Part shown: positions 1 through 5,384 of the stretch, in pieces
Position numbering within the stretch: the first letter of the stretch is position 1
Layout of the letters: the number at the start of each line of letters is the position of its first letter
Origin: Candidatus Melainabacteria bacterium
GTDB lineage: Bacteria > Actinomycetota > Actinomycetes > Mycobacteriales > Pseudonocardiaceae
Assembly: GCA_903970565.1 (NCBI GenBank)
Contig: CAJCJE010000229.1
Location: 1 to 5,384, forward strand
Reading direction: 5' to 3'
Length of the DNA: 5,384 bases
Made by a program: the position numbers and the translations under genes
The notes under the pieces: generated by a model
Seen by the model: the letters and a program-made list of their open reading frames with translations, nothing else
The model's database searches: none
Told to the model about the DNA's origin: nothing

Positions 1-1502
1 CGGGCCTGCTCCCCGCAACCGTGCCGGGCGCGTTCGGGGCGTGGACGCGCCTGCTCGCCGAGTTCGGCACGATGCCACTGGACACCGTCCTCGAACCGGC
101 GATCGGCTACGCCTCCCACGGCTACCCGCTGCTGCCCAGCGCCGCGTCGACGATCGCGGCGATGGCTCCGCTGTTCCGCACGGAGTGGCCCGCGTCGGGT
201 CGCACCTACCTGCCCGACGGTGCGGCTCCGGCGGCCGGCGCCCGGATACGCAACGCGACGCTGGCCGACACCTACGAGCGACTGGTTCGCGAGGCGCGGG
301 CCTGCTCGACCGACCGGGTGGCCCAGCTCGAAGCGGCCCACCGAGCCTTCTACGAGGGCTTCGTCGCCGACGCGATCGACCGCTTCGCGCGTAGCACCGA
401 GGTGTTCGACTCGACCGGGGACCGGCACCGCGGCCTGCTGACCGGCGACGACCTGGCGGCCTACCGGCCGAGCGTCGAGCAACCGTGCACGCTGGCGTAC
501 GGCGACTTCACCGTTCACAAGCCGGGGCCGTGGTCGCAGGGTCCGGTCTTCCTCCAGCAGCTGGCCATCCTCTCCGGCTGCGACCTGCGCGGCATGGGGC
601 TGGGTAGCGTCGAGTACGTCCACACCCTCGCGGAGGCGGCCAAGCTCGCGTTCGCCGATCGCGAGGGCTGGTACGGGGACCCGGCGCACACGCCGGTGCC
701 GTTGGCCGAACTCCTGGCACCCGAGTACACCGCGCGGCGGCGCGCGCTGATCGGCGATCGCGCCGCCCTCGACCCCGAGCCCGGCCGGGTGGCCGGCGGC
801 GAGCCCTGGATTCCGCAGGCCGAACCGGAGCAGCCGGGTGCCGACGAGCCGGACTGGCTGACCCAGCTGCGCAGCGGCCTGCCCACCGTGACCGCGGCCG
901 CGCCCAGCGCCGGCGCCGGGAACACCTGCACCGTCGCGGTCGTGGACCGGTGGGGCAACCTCGCGGTCGCCGTGCCGAGCGGAGGCTGGCTCAAGAGTTC
1001 ACCGGTGATCCCGGAGCTCGGCTTCGCGCTGGGCACCCGTGGCCAGACGGCCTGGCTCGCCGAGGGGCACCCGAACTCGCTGGCGCCCGGACGGCGGCCC
1101 CGCACCACGCTGAGCCCCACGATCGTGCTGCGCGACGGCGAGCCGTTCCTGGCGTTCGGCACGCCGGGCGGTGACCAGCAGGACCAGTGGACCCTGCACG
1201 CGTTCCTCGCGATCGCGGAGTTCGGAGTCGAACCGCAGGCGGCGACCGAGCTTCCGGCCTGCAACATCGACCACTTCGCGCAGTCGTTCGCGCCGCGCCT
1301 CTCGCGGCCGGGCGTGGTGATCGTGGAGCGCTCGTTCGGCCCCGAGGTGCTCGCCGGTCTGGAGCAGCGGGGCCATCGGGTCGATGCGGTGCCGGCGGGC
1401 ACCCTCAGCAAGGTCTGTGCCGCCGGGGTCGACCCCGCCACCGGCTTCGTCCGGGCCGCGGCCGGCCCGCGTGGTCGTCAGGCATACGCGGTGTGTCGTT
1501 AG
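1..1502 (+). CDS. Gamma-glutamyltransferase-like Ntn-hydrolase, 5'-truncated by the window edge
   Basis: The protein resembles the gamma-glutamyltransferase family: heterodimeric N-terminal-nucleophile hydrolases that cut themselves and then use the newly exposed threonine to cleave or transfer gamma-glutamyl or similar acyl groups. The frame is open to base 3, and family-like sequence (GLLPATVPGAFGAW) crosses the GTG at 21, so that codon is an internal valine. By comparison with the ~580-residue E. coli enzyme, about 100 N-terminal residues are missing, including any signal peptide and the substrate-binding arginine. Numbering from base 21, the large-subunit motif KLAFADREGWYGDP is at 208-221. 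The predicted self-cleavage site is N301/T302 (Thr codon 924-926) in NTCTVAVVD, giving a small subunit of 192 residues, a normal size. TTLSP and GTPGGDQQDQW follow. The E. coli residues Asn411 and Asp433, which hold the glutamyl amino group, have no clear equivalents, so the substrate may not be a simple gamma-glutamyl peptide. The family is sure; substrate and cellular location are unknown. Confidence 0.93.
   Translation, partial: GLLPATVPGAFGAWTRLLAEFGTMPLDTVLEPAIGYASHGYPLLPSAASTIAAMAPLFRTEWPASGRTYLPDGAAPAAGARIRNATLADTYERLVREARACSTDRVAQLEAAHRAFYEGFVADAIDRFARSTEVFDSTGDRHRGLLTGDDLAAYRPSVEQPCTLAYGDFTVHKPGPWSQGPVFLQQLAILSGCDLRGMGLGSVEYVHTLAEAAKLAFADREGWYGDPAHTPVPLAELLAPEYTARRRALIGDRAALDPEPGRVAGGEPWIPQAEPEQPGADEPDWLTQLRSGLPTVTAAAPSAGAGNTCTVAVVDRWGNLAVAVPSGGWLKSSPVIPELGFALGTRGQTAWLAEGHPNSLAPGRRPRTTLSPTIVLRDGEPFLAFGTPGGDQQDQWTLHAFLAIAEFGVEPQAATELPACNIDHFAQSFAPRLSRPGVVIVERSFGPEVLAGLEQRGHRVDAVPAGTLSKVCAAGVDPATGFVRAAAGPRGRQAYAVCR
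924..926 (+). other. Predicted self-cleavage and catalytic threonine codon of the GGT-like protein
   Basis: This ACC codon is the first Thr of TCTVAVVD, which lines up with TTHYSVVD in E. coli GGT, where Thr391 is the nucleophile for both self-processing and catalysis. The second Thr of the TT pair is Cys here, and the position of the following His is Thr. The downstream strand (VAVVDRWGN) keeps the family pattern. This is inferred from motif alignment only. Confidence 0.8.
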
Positions 1503-1503
1503 C

Positions 1504-1514
1504 GAGGCGGTGAG
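1504..1514 (+). promoter_or_regulatory. Ribosome binding site of the PaiB-family gene
   Basis: The purine-rich stretch GAGGCGGTGAG lies between the stop of the upstream gene (TAG, 1500-1502) and the ATG at 1517. The GAGG at 1504-1507 sits nine bases before the start, a usual distance. The GGTGAG at 1509-1514 is rather close to the start. Only 14 bases separate the two genes, which suggests cotranscription and perhaps translational coupling. Confidence 0.6.
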
Positions 1515-1516
1515 CC

Positions 1517-2188
1517 ATGTTCGTGCCCAGCCACTACCGGATCGAGGACGAGGCGTGGCACCGCCGGATCATCGACGGCCACCCTCTGGCGACGCTCACC
1601 ACCAACGGCGCGCTCGCGCCCTTCGCCACCCGGCTGCCGGCCCTTGTCGCACCGGGTGAGCCCGAGTCCGGCCCGCTGGCCGGCACCGAGCTCGTCGGCC
1701 ACCTCAACCGCGCCAACCCGCACTGGAAGGCGCTGGCGGAGGGCACGTACGCTCGGCTGATGTTCGACGGGCCGGGGGGCTTCGTCACGCCCGCGGTCTA
1801 CCCGGGCGCCCCGGGCGACCCGGCCGCCCCGACGTGGAACTTCGTGTCCGTGCACGTCTGCGGCCGTCTCCGGCTGGTCCGAGGGCCGGAGGAGACGCTG
1901 GAGGTCGTCCGGTGGACGGCCGCGCGCCTGGAGGATCGCTTCGGGGCGGGCTGGGACCAGACCGCCTCGGTCGACTACTTCCGCCGGATCGTGCCCGGCG
2001 TCGGCGCGTTCCGGCTGTCGATCGAATCGGTGGAGGCGCTGTTCAAGCTCAGCCAGGAGAAGCCGGCGGACGTCCAGGAGTCGGTGATCCGCCGCTACGA
2101 GGCCGACGCCAGCGGTGCGGGCCGGCCGATCGCCGGTCTGATGCGCGAGGCCGGGATGGGCCAGGGGTCCCCGGCCTGCCCCTTCTGA
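1517..2188 (+). CDS. PaiB-family FMN-binding split-barrel protein (annotated in databases as negative transcriptional regulator)
   Basis: This complete 223-residue protein is close in size to Bacillus PaiB (about 205-210). Family hallmarks occur in the expected order: the N-terminus MFVPSHY (compare MYIPKYF in PaiB), which fixes the ATG at 1517; a TLTTNG strand near residue 27; GHLNRANPHW at 61-70; the signature PTWNFVSVHV at 105-114; and FKLSQEK near 176-182. PaiB-like proteins have the FMN-binding split-barrel fold (FMN_bind_2). In B. subtilis, PaiB is linked genetically to repression of sporulation and protease genes, but there is no helix-turn-helix here, so a flavin-binding or enzymatic role is at least as likely as direct DNA binding. 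The tail after residue ~195 (RPIAGLMREAGMGQGSPACPF) is somewhat longer than the Bacillus protein and ends in ACPF. No signal peptide or membrane segment is seen, so it is probably cytosolic. It is the last gene of the + strand pair with the GGT-like gene. Confidence 0.93.
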   Translation: MFVPSHYRIEDEAWHRRIIDGHPLATLTTNGALAPFATRLPALVAPGEPESGPLAGTELVGHLNRANPHWKALAEGTYARLMFDGPGGFVTPAVYPGAPGDPAAPTWNFVSVHVCGRLRLVRGPEETLEVVRWTAARLEDRFGAGWDQTASVDYFRRIVPGVGAFRLSIESVEALFKLSQEKPADVQESVIRRYEADASGAGRPIAGLMREAGMGQGSPACPF

Positions 2189-2219
2189 AAGCCCCGAGAT
2201 CCCCGACGTGGCGGCGAGG

Positions 2220-2247
2220 CCGCGCCCGGCCACCCGGCCGGGCGCGG
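2220..2247. terminator. Strong GC hairpin between convergent genes, probable bidirectional terminator
   Basis: Bases 2220-2231 (CCGCGCCCGGCC) pair perfectly with 2236-2247 (GGCCGGGCGCGG) around the 4-base loop ACCC, giving 12 G-C pairs without a mismatch. On the + strand it starts 32 bases after the PaiB-family stop and is followed by TTCAGATTTCCTC, which contains only a weak T run. On the - strand it starts one base beyond the NRPS stop codon and no T tract follows. Actinomycete terminators often lack U tracts, so it can plausibly serve both genes. The hairpin itself is read directly; the function is inferred from its place between converging genes. Confidence 0.75.
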
Positions 2248-2248
2248 T

Positions 2249-5200
2249 TCAGATTTCCTCGTAGCCCAGCCGCCGGGCAATCGCATCGCTGATCGCCGCG
2301 GCCAGCTCCTCGGCGTGCTCCTCGTCGAACAGGCTCAGGTGGTTTCCCGTGATCTCGGTGGTCGTCACCTCGGCGGCGACGGCGGACCAGCCGCGGTCGC
2401 CGTCCATGTAGCCGGCCGGGAACGGCGGCGCGTCGGCCGGCAGCGGGTCGCTCGCGCGCAGCAGATCCACCTCGGCCGGGTAGTACTCCGGTCGGTAGTC
2501 GAGGAACGCGGCGCGGTTGCGCTCGACCGTCGCGGCCAGCTCGTCCAGCGTCGCCGCAGCGGCATCGGCGCCCTCCAGGCGCAGCACGTCGAGCTCCAGG
2601 ACCGAACGCCGGACCTGGTCGGCGTCCTGGGCGGTGGACATGAACGCGGGCGGTGCCCAGGTGTCCAGCAGCAGGGTCGCGGCGACCCGCTCGTCGCGAT
2701 ACAGCCAGCGGCGGGCCATCTCCAGCGCCACGCCGCCGCCCATCGACCAGCCGGCGAGCACGACCGGAGCCACGCCGCGTACCGCGTCGACCGCCGCCAC
2801 GTAGCGGGCCGCGATCTCCTCGATCGACGCCGCCGCGAGGTCCGGCGGCGACTGGAGCGCGTACACCGCGAACTCCCGCCCGAGCCGCTTGGCCACCTGG
2901 TAGAACGGCAGCACCGAACCGCTCGCGGCGTGCACGAGGACCACCAGCGGCGCGCCCGGGAGCTCGACCAGCCGCACCAGCGGGTCCATGCCCGCCGCCG
3001 GTCGCATCGCGCCCAGCGCCGCCGCCAGCGCGCGGACCGTCGGGCCGGTGAACACGTCCTGAATGCCGGGCTCCAGCCCGAACTCGCTCACGCATTCCTC
3101 GATCAGCTTGAAGACCAGCAGCGAGTGGCCACCCATGTTGAAGAAGCTCTCGGTGACCGGGACCGAGTCCCGGCGCAGGACCCGGCAGAAGATCCGGGCC
3201 AGCCGCGTCTCCAACTCGGTCTCGGGTGCGTCGGTGCGGTCGGCCTCCTCGGCGTCCGTGTCGCGGTCCCGGAGGTCGAGCAGCGCGGCCAGGTCGATCT
3301 CGCCGCCGCCGCCGCGGGGGATCTCCTCCACCACCGTGACGGTCGCCGGCATCAGGTACTCCGGCAGCCGCGCGGCGGCGCCGTCGACGAGTCCTCTCCC
3401 GGACAGCTCACTGTCCCCGTCCGGCACCACGAAGGCGGCGAGGCCGCCCTCCGGTGCCGCGGTCACGACGGCGCGCCACACGTCGTCCTGGTCGGTGAAG
3501 GCCGCCTCGATCTCGGCCGACTCGACCCGCAGGCCGTGGACCCGGACCTGCCGGTCGATCGGGCCGAGGTGCTCCAGCCTGCCGTCCTGCCGGCGCCGGC
3601 AGAGTTCGCCGGTGCGGAACATGCGGGCGCCGGGGGCAGCGAACGGGTCGGCCACGAACCGGTGCGCGGTCAGCGCGGGCCGCCGGTGGTATCCGCGGGC
3701 GAGGCCGATCTCGCCGCCGACGTAGAGTTCGCCGGCCACGCCGATCGGCACCGGCGCCAGCGCCTCGTCCAGTACGTAGAGGGCGCGGTGGACAGGCCGG
3801 CCCTGCTCGGTGATCCGTCCGGTCTCGGCCGGCCCGTAGCCGGCGACGACCTCGCCCGGGAACCCGGCAACGTCCGGCGCCATCGACGGCACGACCGACA
3901 GCGTCGTGACGCCGTAGGCCTGCACATAGTCCGGAAGCCGGCGCGGATCTCGGCGCACCGCGGGTGGCGCCAGCGCGACCGTCGCGCCCTGCGACAGCGG
4001 CCAGAAGCAGTCCTCGGGCGTCGCCAAGAGCACCACGTCGCCGGCATCGAGGGGATGGTCGCGCCGCAATTGCGCCAGCTCGGCCAGCGCCCCCTCGACC
4101 GGGTAGGCGATCGCGGCAGGCCGGCCGGTGGCGTCCGCCGCGTAGCGCAGGCACAGCAGGTCGTACCCGGTGGCCTCGATCGGCAGGTCGTCGGCGGACG
4201 CGCCGGCCCACCGGCCGGACTCCGCGAACGAGCGCACCGGCCACGGTCCGGCCGGCACGCGGCCCGCCGTCGACCCGTCGACGATCACCACGGCCGGGGC
4301 GGCCTCGTCCAGCATCGCCCCGAGCCGGCCCTCCTCCGGATCGAGCATGACGTACGGGGCGCCGGCCTTGGTCGCGGCCAGCAGTGCGACCGTCTGGTCG
4401 ACCCCGGGGGAAAGGCACAGCGCCACAACGGTTTCCGGGCCGACCCCGGTGTCGCGCAGGAACCACGCCAGCCGGTTGGCCCGTACGTTCAACCCGGCGT
4501 AGCTGAGCCTGCCCTCGGCGCCGTGCAGCGCGATCGCGTCCGGGGCACGCCGGACCTGATCCTCGAACGGCTGCGCCGGCGTGCGGTACGCGACGTCCGG
4601 CCGAACGTCGGGGTCGAGCCGGGGCAGAACGTGCTCCCGCTCGGCCGGCGCCAGCAGCGGCAGCTCGAACGCCCGTGCGTCCGGCCGCTCGGCGGCCGCG
4701 GCCAGCAGACGCTCGAGGACACCGGCGAAACGGAGCGCGGTACCCCGGTCGAACAGGTCGGCCGAGTACACCATGATGCCGCCGAGCGCGTCGCCTTCCG
4801 GGTGCAGGCTCAGAGCCAGGTCCCACATCACGGAGTTCGTGTTCAGCCCGACGCTCTTCTCCCCCACCGGGCCCGAGCCGCCGACCGGGTGCTGAAGAGT
4901 GATCATGGTCTGGAACACCTGGTGCACCCCGGACAGCCGGGGCAGCCCCAGTTCGGCCACCACCCGGTCGTGCGGTACGGCCTGATGGTCGTGGGCCTCC
5001 AGAAGGCCATCCTGCACCCGGCGGAGGACCTCACGGAACGTCGGGTCGCCGGAGAGGTCGGTGCGCAGTGGCACTGACCGCACGAAGCAGCCCACGATCG
5101 ACTCGGCGACCTCGGTGTCCCGGCCGGCCAGCGGGACACCGACGAGGATGTCCCGCTGCCCCGTCATCCGGGCCAGGAACAGCTTGTACGCGGCCAGGAC

Positions 5201-5384
5201 GACAACGAACAGGGTGACCCCGTCCTCGGTCGCCAACTGCTGTAGCCGCGTCAGCAACGGACCGGGAATCGCGACCGGCACGGTGGACCCGGCCCGGCTG
5301 GCCCGGACCGGCCGGGGACGGTCCCTCGGCAGGTCCAGCACCGGCAGGTCACCGGCCAGCCGGTCGGTCCAGTAGGCCAGGTCG
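2249..5384 (-). CDS. NRPS terminal module C-A*-PCP-TE with degenerate adenylation domain, 5'-truncated by the window edge
   Basis: This is the releasing end of a non-ribosomal peptide synthetase. The frame is open through 5384 (DLAYWTDRL lies before the GTG at 5339-5341), so the true start is outside the window and that GTG is internal. Residue numbers here and in the domain entries start at 5341. Order: C-terminal half of a condensation domain to ~220, adenylation domain ~258-690, acidic linker ~686-706, carrier ~707-772, thioesterase ~788-1028, stop TGA at 2249-2251. The carrier has its phosphopantetheine serine (S740) and the thioesterase has a full triad (S866, D893, H1001). The adenylation domain is about 80 residues short and lacks its catalytic and amino-acid-anchoring residues, although the frame is unbroken and the flanking domains look sound. 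The module should therefore accept a chain and release it, but is unlikely to activate its own amino acid. Product unknown. The gene faces the GGT-like/PaiB-like pair and shares a terminator hairpin with it. Confidence 0.97.
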   Translation of the reverse strand, partial: DLAYWTDRLAGDLPVLDLPRDRPRPVRASRAGSTVPVAIPGPLLTRLQQLATEDGVTLFVVVLAAYKLFLARMTGQRDILVGVPLAGRDTEVAESIVGCFVRSVPLRTDLSGDPTFREVLRRVQDGLLEAHDHQAVPHDRVVAELGLPRLSGVHQVFQTMITLQHPVGGSGPVGEKSVGLNTNSVMWDLALSLHPEGDALGGIMVYSADLFDRGTALRFAGVLERLLAAAAERPDARAFELPLLAPAEREHVLPRLDPDVRPDVAYRTPAQPFEDQVRRAPDAIALHGAEGRLSYAGLNVRANRLAWFLRDTGVGPETVVALCLSPGVDQTVALLAATKAGAPYVMLDPEEGRLGAMLDEAAPAVVIVDGSTAGRVPAGPWPVRSFAESGRWAGASADDLPIEATGYDLLCLRYAADATGRPAAIAYPVEGALAELAQLRRDHPLDAGDVVLLATPEDCFWPLSQGATVALAPPAVRRDPRRLPDYVQAYGVTTLSVVPSMAPDVAGFPGEVVAGYGPAETGRITEQGRPVHRALYVLDEALAPVPIGVAGELYVGGEIGLARGYHRRPALTAHRFVADPFAAPGARMFRTGELCRRRQDGRLEHLGPIDRQVRVHGLRVESAEIEAAFTDQDDVWRAVVTAAPEGGLAAFVVPDGDSELSGRGLVDGAAARLPEYLMPATVTVVEEIPRGGGGEIDLAALLDLRDRDTDAEEADRTDAPETELETRLARIFCRVLRRDSVPVTESFFNMGGHSLLVFKLIEECVSEFGLEPGIQDVFTGPTVRALAAALGAMRPAAGMDPLVRLVELPGAPLVVLVHAASGSVLPFYQVAKRLGREFAVYALQSPPDLAAASIEEIAARYVAAVDAVRGVAPVVLAGWSMGGGVALEMARRWLYRDERVAATLLLDTWAPPAFMSTAQDADQVRRSVLELDVLRLEGADAAAATLDELAATVERNRAAFLDYRPEYYPAEVDLLRASDPLPADAPPFPAGYMDGDRGWSAVAAEVTTTEITGNHLSLFDEEHAEELAAAISDAIARRLGYEEI
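2255..2980 (-). other. NRPS type I thioesterase (chain release) domain
   Basis: This alpha/beta-hydrolase domain releases the finished chain by hydrolysis or cyclisation. The sequence shows the oxyanion strand VVLVHAASGSV, the nucleophile elbow GWSMGG with Ser866 (codon 2744-2746), Asp893 in LLLDTWAP (2663-2665), and His1001 in TGNHLSLF (2339-2341), which completes the triad. At about 240 residues it is full length, and it ends the protein at YEEI. Hydrolytic and cyclising thioesterases cannot be told apart from these motifs. Confidence 0.93.
3026..3223 (-). other. NRPS peptidyl carrier domain, apparently functional
   Basis: The carrier domain holds the substrate on a phosphopantetheine arm. 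It begins near ELETRLARIFCRVL and carries ESFFNMGGHSLLVFKL, a close match to the DxFFxxGGHSL signature. The attachment serine is residue 740, codon 3122-3124 on the reverse strand. Helix 3 (FTGPTVRALAAAL) follows in the usual place. Because the signature is intact beside a ruined adenylation domain, the carrier is probably still loaded with something, either an amino acid supplied in trans or the chain itself. Confidence 0.93.
3272..4570 (-). other. Degenerate NRPS adenylation domain, probably inactive
   Basis: About 433 residues remain, against roughly 500-520 in working domains. Preserved: A1 (LSYAGL, 279-284), A2 (ATKAGAPYVMLD) and A6 (GELYVGGEIGLARGYHRRP). Broken: A3, normally YTSGSTGxPKG, reads YAADATGRPAAI (400-411), with Ala409 in place of Lys; A4 (FDxSVWE, whose Asp binds the substrate amino group) is deleted, with TPEDC running straight into FWPL (441-449); only 14 residues separate PSM (485-487) from A5 YGPAET (502-507), where 40 or more are usual; A7 is FRTGEL (575-580), with Glu for Asp; A8 has GPIDRQVRVHG with Pro594 for Arg; A10 is GGEIDL, with Glu681 for the catalytic Lys of NGKxDR. 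The ten-residue specificity code cannot be read. The changes are in-frame and scattered, so one frameshift or sequencing error does not explain them. Confidence 0.9.
4680..5384 (-). other. NRPS condensation domain, C-terminal half
   Basis: The domain forms the peptide bond between the upstream peptidyl chain and the acceptor on the downstream carrier. The visible half carries the conserved LPRDRPRP entry, then GCFVRSVPLRTDL (Cys at residue 85), HQAVPHDRVVAEL, and WDLALSLHPEGDALGG. All match the late core motifs of peptide-forming condensation domains. The catalytic HHxxxDG motif would lie in the N-terminal half, beyond base 5384, so activity and subtype (acceptor of L- or D-configured donor) cannot be judged here. 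Confidence 0.93.

Noticed and set aside
21..23. GTG as start of the GGT-like gene
   Set aside because: The frame stays open to the window edge and family-like sequence precedes this codon. A start here would remove part of the conserved core.
515..1441. A 308-codon reverse-strand frame opposite the GGT-like gene
   Set aside because: It has no recognisable motif, while the + strand frame carries clear GGT motifs through the whole stretch.
2049..3095. A 348-codon reverse-strand frame overlapping the end of the NRPS gene and the PaiB-like gene
   Set aside because: It is an out-of-frame shadow, Arg/Gly-rich, and it crosses the thioesterase region and the terminator hairpin.
3272..4570. Adenylation damage caused by frameshift or sequencing error
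   Set aside because: The frame is continuous, motif-matching sequence resumes in the same frame after each gap, and the altered residues are scattered substitutions, which a single indel cannot produce.
3408..4826. A 472-codon reverse-strand frame within the NRPS gene
   Set aside because: It is the shadow of the adenylation and condensation coding sequence in another frame, Arg/Gly/Ala-rich and without domains.
2315..5077. A 920-codon open frame on the + strand, opposite the NRPS gene
   Set aside because: Its translation is rich in Arg, His, Gly and Gln with no recognisable domain, and it mirrors the NRPS codons. Long antisense open frames are expected in very GC-rich coding DNA.
5339..5341. 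GTG as start of the NRPS gene
   Set aside because: DLAYWTDRL upstream in the same frame is standard condensation-domain sequence, and half of that domain would be missing.
1..5384. tRNA, rRNA, CRISPR arrays, insertion sequences, attachment sites, riboswitches and promoters
   Set aside because: No array of repeats, transposase, terminal inverted repeat pair or RNA gene pattern was seen. The coding regions leave almost no free space, and the promoters of the two partial genes lie outside the window.

Overview
The window is very GC-rich (roughly 70% by eye) and tightly packed. The codons end mostly in G or C, and it carries a modular peptide synthetase gene. This points to a high-GC actinomycete, of Streptomyces or Micromonospora type; the sequence does not allow a closer placement. 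Three genes fill almost all of it, and two run off the edges.

Left part, + strand: bases 1-1502 hold the 3' three quarters of a gamma-glutamyltransferase-like Ntn-hydrolase whose 5' end lies outside the window. After a 14-base gap, a complete PaiB-family FMN-binding split-barrel protein follows at 1517-2188. The pair looks like the end of one operon.

Middle: a short convergent gap (2189-2248) contains a perfect 12-bp GC hairpin with a 4-base loop. It begins one base beyond the stop codon of the gene on the other strand and probably ends transcription from both sides.

Right part, - strand: bases 2249 to beyond 5384 encode the terminal module of a non-ribosomal peptide synthetase, in the order condensation (C-terminal half only), adenylation, peptidyl carrier, thioesterase. 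The carrier serine and the thioesterase Ser-Asp-His triad are intact, so this is the chain-releasing end of an assembly line.

The adenylation domain is in frame but appears dead. Its P-loop lysine and A10 lysine are gone, core A4 (the alpha-amino anchor) is deleted, and the stretch that would form the substrate pocket is shortened. This is the most interesting signal in the window. It suggests a carrier charged in trans, or a module that is skipped or uses a free acceptor, while condensation and release are kept. Whether the two + strand genes serve the same pathway cannot be decided from this window. Their convergent orientation and separate terminator allow for them being only neighbours.
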